Assembly: GCA_003852805.1 (NCBI GenBank) | Contig: RDDY01000319.1 | Span: forward strand, 1 to 8,776 | Direction: 5' to 3' | DNA: 8,776 nt | Origin: Chryseobacterium sp. | Lineage (GTDB): Bacteria > Bacteroidota > Bacteroidia > Flavobacteriales > Weeksellaceae | Part shown: positions 1-5,816 of the stretch, piece after piece | Layout of the letters: every line of letters begins with the position of its first letter | How positions within the stretch are numbered: position 1 is the first letter of the stretch | Notes under the pieces: model-generated | Seen by the model: only the letters and a program-made list of their open reading frames with translations | What the model was told of the DNA's origin: nothing | The model's database searches: none | Program-made: the position numbers and the translations under genes

Positions 1-459
1 CGATTCTTTTACTTCCATAATTGCATTGATTATCGTGTAGCTTGCACCGCACCGGCACAGATTGCCGCTCATCAGTTCTTGCACTTCTTCTCGGGTTTTT
101 GCTTTGCCTTCTTTCAGCATGCCAATTGCGCTGCAAATCTGGCCCGGTGTACAATAACCGCATTGAAAAGCGTCGTGGTCTATGAACGCCTGTTGCAAAG
201 GATGAAGCTCATTGCCGTTTGCCACCCCTTCTATAGTGGTTATTTCTGAACCGTCCTTCATCACGGCAAGCGTCAAACAACTCAAAATGCGCTCGCCATC
301 GCAAATGACCGTACAAGCGCCACATTGGCCATGGCCACAGCCTTTTTTGGTTCCGGTAAGATTTAGATGCTCTCGTAACGCATCAAGCAGGCTGACCCAA
401 TTTCTGAGTTCCAAACGGCGCTCGATATTGTTGACTTTTAAAGTAATGTTTGATTTCAT
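1..459 (-). CDS. [2Fe-2S] subunit of a molybdenum hydroxylase (xanthine dehydrogenase/isoquinoline oxidoreductase small-subunit type), 3' end cut by window edge
   Basis: Small iron-sulfur subunit that passes electrons from a molybdopterin-containing large subunit to an acceptor. Translated from the ATG at 459-457, 153 codons are visible with no stop. The N-terminal plant-type ferredoxin cluster site is C41-x4-C46-x2-C49-x11-C61 (reading GCGHGQCGAC). The C-terminal helical [2Fe-2S] domain has C100-GY-C103-TPG and C135-R-C137. Stand-alone subunits of this family are about 150-160 residues, so the stop should lie only a few codons beyond the window. There is no Tat signal or N-terminal extension, so this form should be cytoplasmic, unlike the periplasmic PaoA/YagT type. 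The large catalytic subunit would be expected next on the minus strand, outside the window; the substrate cannot be inferred from this subunit. The family call is firm; the exact enzyme is unknown. Confidence 0.93.
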   Translation of the reverse strand, partial: MKSNITLKVNNIERRLELRNWVSLLDALREHLNLTGTKKGCGHGQCGACTVICDGERILSCLTLAVMKDGSEITTIEGVANGNELHPLQQAFIDHDAFQCGYCTPGQICSAIGMLKEGKAKTREEVQELMSGNLCRCGASYTIINAIMEVKES

Positions 460-643
460 TTGTGACTTGGTAACACTTATCGTTTAAAGTTATAAATAAT
501 CGCGCTACAAAAGATAGACTGCAATTAATTTAGGTTCATTCAAAATTGTTCTGATGCATAATGATCAATCAAGGAACGGAAGGTAATCTCTTTGCACTAT
601 TTGGCTGCTGTATCACAAGCGTGGTGCGCGTTCTGCAATTCTT

Positions 644-651
644 TATCTTTG
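644..651 (+). promoter_or_regulatory. Candidate Bacteroidota -7 box of metG
   Basis: TATCTTTG matches the TAnnTTTG -7 consensus of the Bacteroidota primary sigma factor exactly and lies 17 bases before the metG ATG, implying a very short leader. No convincing TTG/TTTG -33 element is seen at the usual distance, so this is a partial promoter call. The rest of the 460-668 intergenic region holds no recognisable gene. TAACTTTA on the minus strand (492-485) is a weak -7 candidate for the ferredoxin-subunit gene. Confidence 0.5.
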
Positions 652-668
652 CATAAACTCAGAAAAGA

Positions 669-2726
669 ATGTCAGAAAGAAAATTGATAACGGCGGCTTT
701 ACCGTATGCAAACGGCCCCGTGCACATCGGTCACTTGGCCGGAGTCTATATTCCTGCGGATGTATATGCGCGTTTCCAGCGACGGATGGGTCGGGATGTT
801 GCTTTTATTTGCGGTTCCGATGAGCACGGAATCCCAATTACCATTCGTGCCAAAAAGGAAGGCGTTACGCCGCAAGATATTGTAGATAAGTATCACCATG
901 TTATCAAGAAGTCGTTTGAAGACCTTGGCATTTCTTTCGATGAGTACTCGCGCACCACTTCGCCAAAACATTACGAGGTAAGTCAAAATTTTTTCAAGAC
1001 ACTTTACAATAAAGGGAAATTTACCGAAGAGGTTTCTGAACAATACTATGACGAGCAAGCGGGCGAGTTCTTGGCCGACCGTTATATAGTGGGTACTTGC
1101 CCGAATTGCGGCAACGAGAATGCCTACGGCGACCAATGCGAAAAATGCGGTTCTACCCTTTCGCCATCGGAATTGATCGATCCCAGATCCATGCTCAGCG
1201 GTAATGTGCCCGTGCTCAAAGAGACCAAAAACTGGTATCTGCCGCTTAACGAATATGAAGGGTTCCTCAACGACTGGATTATCAAAGGACACGAGCACGA
1301 CTGGAAAAGCAATGTTTACGGTCAGGTGAAGTCTTGGCTGGCCGACGGCTTGAAACCGAGAGCCATGACGCGCGACCTAAACTGGGGCGTGCCTGTACCG
1401 TTGCCCGATGCCGACGGTAAAGTGCTGTACGTATGGTTCGATGCGCCAATCGGGTATATCTCATTCACGCAGGAATGGGCCGAGAAAAACGGAAAAAATT
1501 GGAAGGATTATTGGCAAAGCGAAGACTCCGATTTGATTCACTTCATCGGGAAAGACAACATTGTTTTCCACTGCATTATTTTCCCGTCGATGCTGAAGGC
1601 GCACGGCGACTATATTCTTCCCGAAAATGTTCCGGCGTTTGAGTTTTTGAATTTGGAAAACGACAAGATTTCTACTTCGCGCAACTGGGCCGTTTGGGCG
1701 CACGAATATGTGCAAGATTTCCCCGAGCAACAAGACGCGTTACGTTATGCACTGTTATCGTCTGCCCCCGAGACCAAGGACAACAATTTTACTTGGAAGG
1801 ATTTCCAAACGAAGAACAATTCGGAACTCGTAGGCATCCTCGGCAATTTCATCAACCGTGTGGCGGTGTTGACACACAAATACTACGGCGGTCAAGTTGC
1901 CGACGGCAAAATAAACGAAGAGGCGCTGCAAGAAATACATAAAGCCGCAACCGAAATTAGAGAATCTCTCGAAAAATTTGAGTTCAGAAACGCATTAACC
2001 TCATTGATGAACTTGGCGCGCTACGGCAATCAATACTTGCAAATCAAAGAACCGTGGAAAACCATCAAAACAGACGAGCAAGCCACAGCGGATTCGCTCT
2101 ACACCGCCGCGCAGATCTCGGTGGCATTGGCGCAGATGTGCGAGCCGTTTATGCCGTTCAGTTCAGAGAAATTATTGGCGACGTTTGGCGTGCCGAAGAT
2201 GAATTGGCAGAACATTGAAACTGCTGAGGTGTACATAGGCGCAAACCATCAAATAGGCGAAGCGCAACTGCTGTTTTCAAAAATAGAAGATGCCGCCATT
2301 GAAGCGCAGATCGAGAAATTGGAGAAAACGAAAAAGGAAAACTCTCTCGCACTAAATACTTCTGACGAAGAAACAGGCTTCCTCCCGCAGCCGCAAAAGG
2401 AAGAGATAAGCTTTGACGATTTTACGAAAATAGACCTGAGAACAGCCACCATCTTGGAGGCCGAAAAAGTAAAGAAAGCCGACAAGCTGTTGAAATTTAC
2501 TGTTGATACAGGCGTAGATGTTCGCACTGTGGTTTCGGGCGTGGCAGAAAGCTTCACACCGGAAGAATGCATCGGTAAGCAGGTTATGATTTTAATGAAT
2601 CTGGCACCCAGAAAAATCAGAGGAATCGAAAGTCAGGGAATGTTGCTGTTGACCACGAAACCCGACGGCAAGCTCTCGTTTGTGACACCTGATGACAAAG
2701 TATGTAACGGCGTGGAAATCGGGTAA
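669..2726 (+). CDS. metG: Methionine--tRNA ligase with fused C-terminal tRNA-binding domain
   Basis: Class I aminoacyl-tRNA synthetase that charges tRNA-Met with methionine in the cytoplasm; essential for initiation and elongation. The 685 residues match the long bacterial form. The Rossmann catalytic domain starts at the N-terminus with the HIGH signature at residues 19-22. A zinc-knuckle insertion carries two CxxC pairs (C144/C147 and C157/C160). WFDAPIGY begins at residue 256. The second signature is KISTS (residues 333-337) instead of the KMSKS of E. coli. An alpha-helical anticodon-binding domain follows, from about residue 380 to 540. After a charged linker (about 555-578) comes a Trbp111/EMAP-like OB-fold tRNA-binding domain at about 580-685, which helps the enzyme dimerise and hold tRNA. 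The ATG at 669 gives the expected N-terminus just before the catalytic fold. The gene is monocistronic, with a -7 box upstream and a hairpin terminator immediately downstream. Confidence 0.98.
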   Translation: MSERKLITAALPYANGPVHIGHLAGVYIPADVYARFQRRMGRDVAFICGSDEHGIPITIRAKKEGVTPQDIVDKYHHVIKKSFEDLGISFDEYSRTTSPKHYEVSQNFFKTLYNKGKFTEEVSEQYYDEQAGEFLADRYIVGTCPNCGNENAYGDQCEKCGSTLSPSELIDPRSMLSGNVPVLKETKNWYLPLNEYEGFLNDWIIKGHEHDWKSNVYGQVKSWLADGLKPRAMTRDLNWGVPVPLPDADGKVLYVWFDAPIGYISFTQEWAEKNGKNWKDYWQSEDSDLIHFIGKDNIVFHCIIFPSMLKAHGDYILPENVPAFEFLNLENDKISTSRNWAVWAHEYVQDFPEQQDALRYALLSSAPETKDNNFTWKDFQTKNNSELVGILGNFINRVAVLTHKYYGGQVADGKINEEALQEIHKAATEIRESLEKFEFRNALTSLMNLARYGNQYLQIKEPWKTIKTDEQATADSLYTAAQISVALAQMCEPFMPFSSEKLLATFGVPKMNWQNIETAEVYIGANHQIGEAQLLFSKIEDAAIEAQIEKLEKTKKENSLALNTSDEETGFLPQPQKEEISFDDFTKIDLRTATILEAEKVKKADKLLKFTVDTGVDVRTVVSGVAESFTPEECIGKQVMILMNLAPRKIRGIESQGMLLLTTKPDGKLSFVTPDDKVCNGVEIG

Positions 2727-2737
2727 TAGCCATCAGT

Positions 2738-2765
2738 AAATCCCTCTCTAAGGAGAGGGATTTTT
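2738..2765 (+). terminator. Rho-independent terminator of metG, possibly bidirectional
   Basis: A perfect 11-bp stem (AAATCCCTCTC at 2738-2748, GAGAGGGATTT at 2753-2763) with a TAAG loop runs into a T tract (2761-2765), starting 12 bases after the metG stop. It lies between convergent genes. Read from the minus strand, the stem is followed by only three T residues, so termination of the sigma operon here would be weaker. Confidence 0.88.
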
Positions 2766-2777
2766 GTATGGTTAAGG

Positions 2778-2963
2778 TCAGGCTGAAATAACCTTCGATC
2801 TTGTTACGGTTATGAAGGCTTTCGGGATCATAAGAATATTGAAACTGAACGATACGCCGATGATCTCGTAGCCATCAGCGGTCAGCTCGTTCAGTGTACT
2901 CTCGACTTTGCGCGCAAGGCTTCCGGTGAACCATGCCGATAGGGTAACAACTCTGTATTTCAT
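2778..2963 (-). CDS. Small DUF4177-like protein, last gene of the sigma operon
   Basis: A 61-residue protein read from the ATG at 2963-2961 (MKYRVVTLSAW...) to the TGA at 2780-2778. A TTG five codons upstream (2978-2976) would also be in frame but is a less likely start. The pattern is a short N-terminal strand (KYRVV), a helix with L-x3-V-E-x2-L-N-E-L, then DGYEIIGVSFS and a second beta stretch ending in FITVTRS. This is like the DUF4177 family of tiny proteins, whose hallmark is a LNxLxxxGWEL/GYEI-type helix-strand. It has no signal peptide or membrane segment. It begins 40 bases after the stop of the barrel-protein gene on the same strand and probably shares its transcript. Function is unknown. 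The family call rests on pattern only; the reading frame is supported by its protein-like composition and operon position. Confidence 0.6.
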   Translation of the reverse strand: MKYRVVTLSAWFTGSLARKVESTLNELTADGYEIIGVSFSFNILMIPKAFITVTRSKVISA

Positions 2964-3003
2964 AAGTGGAAGATACAAATTCTTCGGATCGGAAGCATTC
3001 TTA

Positions 3004-4050
3004 TCAGTAGCCGTAGGACAATCCTATTTGCACCATTTTATCATTCGGGAAGGCGTTGTCTTTAAAATAGGGGCTGAAATCTTTCTTGACGAAAAGCGTT
3101 ACCTGATTGTACGAAAGCTTGAACTCTGCCCCATAAACAAATGGATTTACTTTGTATTCAGCTCGGTTGCGAATCTTCATATCGTCGCCTTTGATGATGT
3201 GGTTGGTAGACATTTGCACACCGCCGTACAAGCCGCCGCCCACGCGGAACCCTTTGAAATAACTGCGGTAAACAACATCGTCTGCCACAGTCTGAAGCGG
3301 TGAAAAATTGTACTGCACGCCCAGCGGTACCATAACATAACCTGTGCGCAGTTTACTCTTGCTCAGGTTTTTCCCTGCGTTTTCAATGCTTACGCCATTA
3401 TTCTCCGTCTTGAAAAACATATCGTTGCCCAAGCGTAAAGTCCTCCAAGATAAGCCTACACCCGACACAATGCCCCACGGACTGGCAGCGCCCAATTGTC
3501 GGTTGTAATGGAGACCGAGTTCCAGATTGTTGGAGAAAGTTTTGTTGCGGTCCAAATCGTTCTCGGCCGCGTTATTGGTGAAGGTCATTACTCCGTACGA
3601 AATATAGCTGCGGAAACTGTTCTCTGCACGGAATTTCTTCGTCAGTTCTTTTTTCAGCTGTTCTTGGTCTGCGGCATCGCTGTTCAGGAGCGAGTAACGC
3701 ACTTGCTTGCGGATCACATCGTCTACATCAAAACCCAAGTCGGCGATTCTCCGGTCGATTCGCTGTGAATAACGGTCTGCTATTTTTGCTTTCTCGTCAT
3801 CCAGTTCGGCCTTGGACCATCCCTTTCTTTCTGCTTCTGTTTTCGCCAATTCCAAGTCTTTCTCCATCAAGCGCTTTTCGTCCTGAATAATGCGGTTGAC
3901 CTCGCGGGCATAATTCTCGATTTTCTCTCGGACAATCGGGCTCACACTGTTATCTTTTTTCGTCGGCAGATCGATTTTGATTTGCGCCTGAGACATCGGC
4001 AATGCAGAACCGAGCGCGAACACGGCGGCAATGGTTAATTTTTTAATCAT
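3004..4050 (-). CDS. Exported coiled-coil plus outer-membrane beta-barrel protein, third gene of the sigma operon
   Basis: A 348-residue protein with no named family recognised. Residues 1-22 form a clear Sec signal peptide (MIKK, hydrophobic core, SQA|Q). Residues about 37-148 are highly charged and helical (ENYAREVNRIIQDEKRLMEKDLELAK..., then EQLKKELTKKFRAEN), which suggests a periplasmic coiled coil. From about 148 to the end, alternating hydrophobic/aromatic stretches (e.g. FRSYISYGVMTF, LELGLHYNRQL, GYVMVPLGVQYNF, FRVGGGLYGGVQM, FKLSYNQVTLFVKKDF) resemble a small beta-barrel of roughly 8-10 strands. The C-terminus VQIGLSYGY ends in an aromatic residue, as outer-membrane proteins usually do. 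The gene starts only 4 bases after the stop of the membrane-protein gene, so coupled expression is likely. Outer-membrane location and an envelope stress or sensing role are inferences. Confidence 0.85.
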   Translation of the reverse strand: MIKKLTIAAVFALGSALPMSQAQIKIDLPTKKDNSVSPIVREKIENYAREVNRIIQDEKRLMEKDLELAKTEAERKGWSKAELDDEKAKIADRYSQRIDRRIADLGFDVDDVIRKQVRYSLLNSDAADQEQLKKELTKKFRAENSFRSYISYGVMTFTNNAAENDLDRNKTFSNNLELGLHYNRQLGAASPWGIVSGVGLSWRTLRLGNDMFFKTENNGVSIENAGKNLSKSKLRTGYVMVPLGVQYNFSPLQTVADDVVYRSYFKGFRVGGGLYGGVQMSTNHIIKGDDMKIRNRAEYKVNPFVYGAEFKLSYNQVTLFVKKDFSPYFKDNAFPNDKMVQIGLSYGY

Positions 4051-4054
4051 GTTT

Positions 4055-4618
4055 TTATTTGTTGAGGTTTATGGTTGCAACATTGGAGACGGCATCTTTC
4101 GTTTTCTCTATTCCTTCACGGTTTTCCACGGAAAACATCAGCGTTTTCGGATCTACATAACTTTTCCGCGGTGCAGTTTCCACAGTATCAACGACTGCGA
4201 TTTTTGGCAATGCCGGGTCGAGTTTCTTGATACTCGGCTCCGCGCTTCTTACCTGTTGCGGTAACGGTATAGGTTCGACCGGTTCCACGGTTTTCTCTTT
4301 TGGTGCCTCGTTGACGGCAATTCTTTGCGCCGCTGCTTCCACGGTTTCATCAATCGGTGCGGCTTTCGGCTCCGAATGTTGAGAGAACACTTGTACTTTA
4401 TCTTGCGCTGTTTCCGCTTTCGGCATTTGCACTTTGTAAACCGTCAGCCCGACAGCCACCAAAACGACCGCTGCGGCAACCGTCGGCCAATATTTCTTTT
4501 TTGGCGCTTTTGATTCTTCCAGACGATCTTCTATTTCGGACCACAAATCACGATTCGGCTGCATCTTGCGCTCGTCGATTTGTTGTTTGATTTCTTCCGA
4601 CAATTTATAGGCTTTCAT
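4055..4618 (-). CDS. Single-pass membrane protein, probable anti-sigma factor
   Basis: A 187-residue protein encoded directly after the ECF sigma gene; its ATG overlaps the sigma stop region by 14 bases (4605-4618), an arrangement typical of sigma/anti-sigma pairs. Residues 1-42 form a charged cytoplasmic segment with PNRDLWSEIEDRLE (about 21-34), resembling the P-x-LW-x-x-I-x-x-x-L pattern common in short Bacteroidota anti-sigma-like proteins. A lysine-rich stop (KKK, 40-42) precedes one transmembrane helix (about 44-61). The remaining 125 residues should be periplasmic. They are low in hydrophobics and rich in E, P, A, V and K, without cysteines, and look extended or disordered. No zinc-binding ZAS motif (HxxxCxxC) is present, so it would be a non-ZAS type. 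Anti-sigma function is inferred from gene position and topology; direct homology was not tested. Confidence 0.75.
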   Translation of the reverse strand: MKAYKLSEEIKQQIDERKMQPNRDLWSEIEDRLEESKAPKKKYWPTVAAAVVLVAVGLTVYKVQMPKAETAQDKVQVFSQHSEPKAAPIDETVEAAAQRIAVNEAPKEKTVEPVEPIPLPQQVRSAEPSIKKLDPALPKIAVVDTVETAPRKSYVDPKTLMFSVENREGIEKTKDAVSNVATINLNK

Positions 4619-5162
4619 TTTTTTCTGTTTTTTGGTTCAGGTAGATTTCTTTCAGTCTTTGCTTCGCCCGAAAAAGCTGCGTTTTGCTGGCCGAGAGTGA
4701 AATGTTAAGCATTTCCGCAATCTCGGCGTGGCTGTAATCTTCCAACACATAAAGATTGAAGACCAACCGATAGGCTTCGGGCAACTGATCGAGCAGCTTC
4801 TGTGCATCGAAGTCATGGCCGGTTTCGATATCGTTGTCGTCTTTGATTTCTCTTCCGTGCAGATTTTCATCAAAATATAGAATCGTACGCTGAGATCTGA
4901 GAAAGTTCAAACACTCGTTGACGACAATTCTGCGCACCCAGCCGTCGAAGCTGCCGCTGCCGCTATACGACTTTATATGATTGAAAACTTTGCAGAAAGC
5001 TTTTATCAAACAATCCTCGGCATGGTACGTGTCCGCAACATAAGCGCGGCAGACGCTCAGATAGCGCGCGGAATTCTCGTCATAAAAACGCCTTTGCGCT
5101 GTGCGATCGGCCCGTCGCAAACCGTCGATCAATGAGTCTCTTTGTCGATAAAACAGTTTCAT
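4605..5162 (-). CDS. ECF-family RNA polymerase sigma factor
   Basis: A 185-residue sigma-70 family protein of the extracytoplasmic-function class, which redirects RNA polymerase to a small regulon. Region 2 spans about residues 22-92. It includes YHAEDCLIKAFCKVF (46-60), the counterpart of the usual D-AED-x-x-QE-x-F helix, and the promoter-melting/-10 recognition part FDGWVRRIVVNECLNFLR (72-89). A short acidic linker (about 98-119) follows, with no region 3. Region 4 runs over about residues 123-175 with LDQLPEAYRLVFNLYVLEDY and a helix-turn-helix around 143-166 (HAEIAEMLNISLSASKTQLF) that reads the -35 element. The ATG at 5162 gives the normal length. It is the first gene of the operon, overlapping the probable anti-sigma gene. 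An ECF-type promoter lies 19-48 bases upstream, suggesting autoregulation. Confidence 0.95.
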   Translation of the reverse strand: MKLFYRQRDSLIDGLRRADRTAQRRFYDENSARYLSVCRAYVADTYHAEDCLIKAFCKVFNHIKSYSGSGSFDGWVRRIVVNECLNFLRSQRTILYFDENLHGREIKDDNDIETGHDFDAQKLLDQLPEAYRLVFNLYVLEDYSHAEIAEMLNISLSASKTQLFRAKQRLKEIYLNQKTEKNESL

Positions 5163-5180
5163 GGTTTGGTTTTCTATACA

Positions 5181-5210
5181 TTAAGACAACCGAAACCGGA
5201 AAAGGTTACA
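5181..5210 (-). promoter_or_regulatory. Candidate autoregulated ECF promoter of the sigma operon
   Basis: On the minus strand, TGTAACC (5210-5204) carries the AAC core typical of ECF -35 elements. It is followed after 15 bases by TGTC within TTGTCTTAA (5189-5181), like the CGTC/GTC core of ECF -10 elements. The spacing fits, and transcription would start close to 5175, giving a leader of only about a dozen bases before the ATG at 5162. No good TAnnTTTG primary-sigma box is seen on this strand of the intergenic region, which favours ECF control. Confidence 0.5.
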
Positions 5211-5283
5211 CGATCCGGCAATATTTATCGTTCTCGGCGCCATGGAGATTGCAAAGAATTAGCGCAGAGCGCGCATTATTTTT

Positions 5284-5291
5284 TATTTTTG
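5284..5291 (+). promoter_or_regulatory. Candidate -7 box of the Mpo1-like gene
   Basis: TATTTTTG matches TAnnTTTG exactly and ends 13 bases before the ATG at 5305. It lies in a T-rich stretch, so a chance match is easier here, and no clear -33 TTG is seen at the usual distance. A GCGC-AGA-GCGC inverted repeat (5262-5272) lies where a -33 element or repressor site could be. Confidence 0.4.
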
Positions 5292-5304
5292 GGAAAAGCA
5301 GTTT

Positions 5305-5772
5305 ATGAAAAAGGTCGATGCTCTGTTTGCGCAATACGGCGACAGCCACAGAAACGCCACCAATGAACTTATCCATTGGGTTTGCGTGCCTGCCATTTTC
5401 TTCAGCATAATCGGTTTTGTAAGTTTGATTTCGGGGCCTGTTCTTACAGTTGGCATTTTCGGAATCAGCGCGGCAAGTGCAATTGTGCTCGCTTTGGTTG
5501 TCATGTATTACGCGCGGCTGTCGGCGGTTATTGCTGCAATCATGTTATTGCTGATGCTTGTTGCTCAAACCGTTGTCTACCAAATAAACATTCACAACCC
5601 GAAGGCTTGGGTGATATACGCCGGAATCTTTGCCGTCAGCTGGGTTTTTCAATTTATCGGTCATAAAATCGAAGGCAAGAAACCGTCGTTTCTGACGGAT
5701 ATTTTCTTTTTGCTCATCGGCCCGATATGGCTGTTGCACTTTGTCCTTAACAAATTAAAAATTTCGTATTGA
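5305..5772 (+). CDS. Mpo1/YGL010w-like (DUF962) integral membrane protein
   Basis: A 155-residue membrane protein. The N-terminus has the family hallmark Y-x2-SH-x2-x-TN-x-LIH-x3-VP (Y11, H15, N20, H24, P29). The C-terminal part has the second hallmark QFIGHKIEGKKPSFLTD (116-132, with H120). Three to four hydrophobic helices lie at about 27-43, 46-68, 73-93 and 102-119, with a further one near 133-150. In yeast, Mpo1 is an endoplasmic-reticulum Fe(II) dioxygenase that alpha-oxidises 2-hydroxy fatty acids, and conserved histidines are needed; H15, H24 and H120 are the likely equivalents. Activity of this bacterial relative is inference. The gene diverges from the ECF sigma gene across a 142-base intergenic region and converges on the acyl-CoA dehydrogenase operon, sharing the hairpin terminator at 5788-5811. 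Confidence 0.85.
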   Translation: MKKVDALFAQYGDSHRNATNELIHWVCVPAIFFSIIGFVSLISGPVLTVGIFGISAASAIVLALVVMYYARLSAVIAAIMLLLMLVAQTVVYQINIHNPKAWVIYAGIFAVSWVFQFIGHKIEGKKPSFLTDIFFLLIGPIWLLHFVLNKLKISY

Positions 5773-5787
5773 AACAGAACAAATAAA

Positions 5788-5811
5788 AATCCCTCCGGTC
5801 TTGGAGGGATT
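5788..5811 (-). terminator. Shared convergent terminator between the Mpo1-like gene and the dehydrogenase operon
   Basis: A 9-bp perfect stem (AATCCCTCC at 5788-5796, GGAGGGATT at 5803-5811) with a 6-base loop lies 15 bases past the plus-strand stop and 5 bases past the minus-strand stop (5817). Read on the minus strand, the stem is followed by a T-rich tail (TTTTTATTT including the arm end), the better U tract. On the plus strand the tail is GTTTGTTAT, so it probably works both ways. Confidence 0.82.
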
Positions 5812-5816
5812 GTTTG

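Noticed and set aside
212..487. 91-codon plus-strand frame at the left end
   Set aside because: The minus strand here encodes the cysteine motifs of the [2Fe-2S] subunit; the plus frame is a shadow with low-complexity composition.
460..668. Intergenic region checked for a tRNA, riboswitch or small RNA before metG
   Set aside because: No cloverleaf-like arms, T-box features or strong hairpins were found; only weak promoter-like boxes are present.
699..1298. 199-codon open frame on the minus strand opposite metG
   Set aside because: It lies fully inside the certain metG gene, with no recognisable protein pattern; it is an antisense shadow, as are 1461-1733 and 2249-2572.
2908..3303. 131-codon plus-strand frame across the end of the barrel-protein gene
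   Set aside because: It crosses two minus-strand genes of one operon and shows no family pattern.
5196..5218. CCGGA...TCCGG inverted repeat upstream of the sigma gene, considered as an operator
   Set aside because: The arms are only 5 bp with a 13-base gap and they overlap the ECF -35 element; this is within chance expectation.
5181..5243. 21-codon minus-strand frame (ATG to TAA, MAPRTINIAG...) upstream of the sigma gene, considered as a leader peptide
   Set aside because: It overlaps the candidate ECF promoter itself, so it would not be on a transcript starting there, and it has no leader-peptide character such as codon runs.
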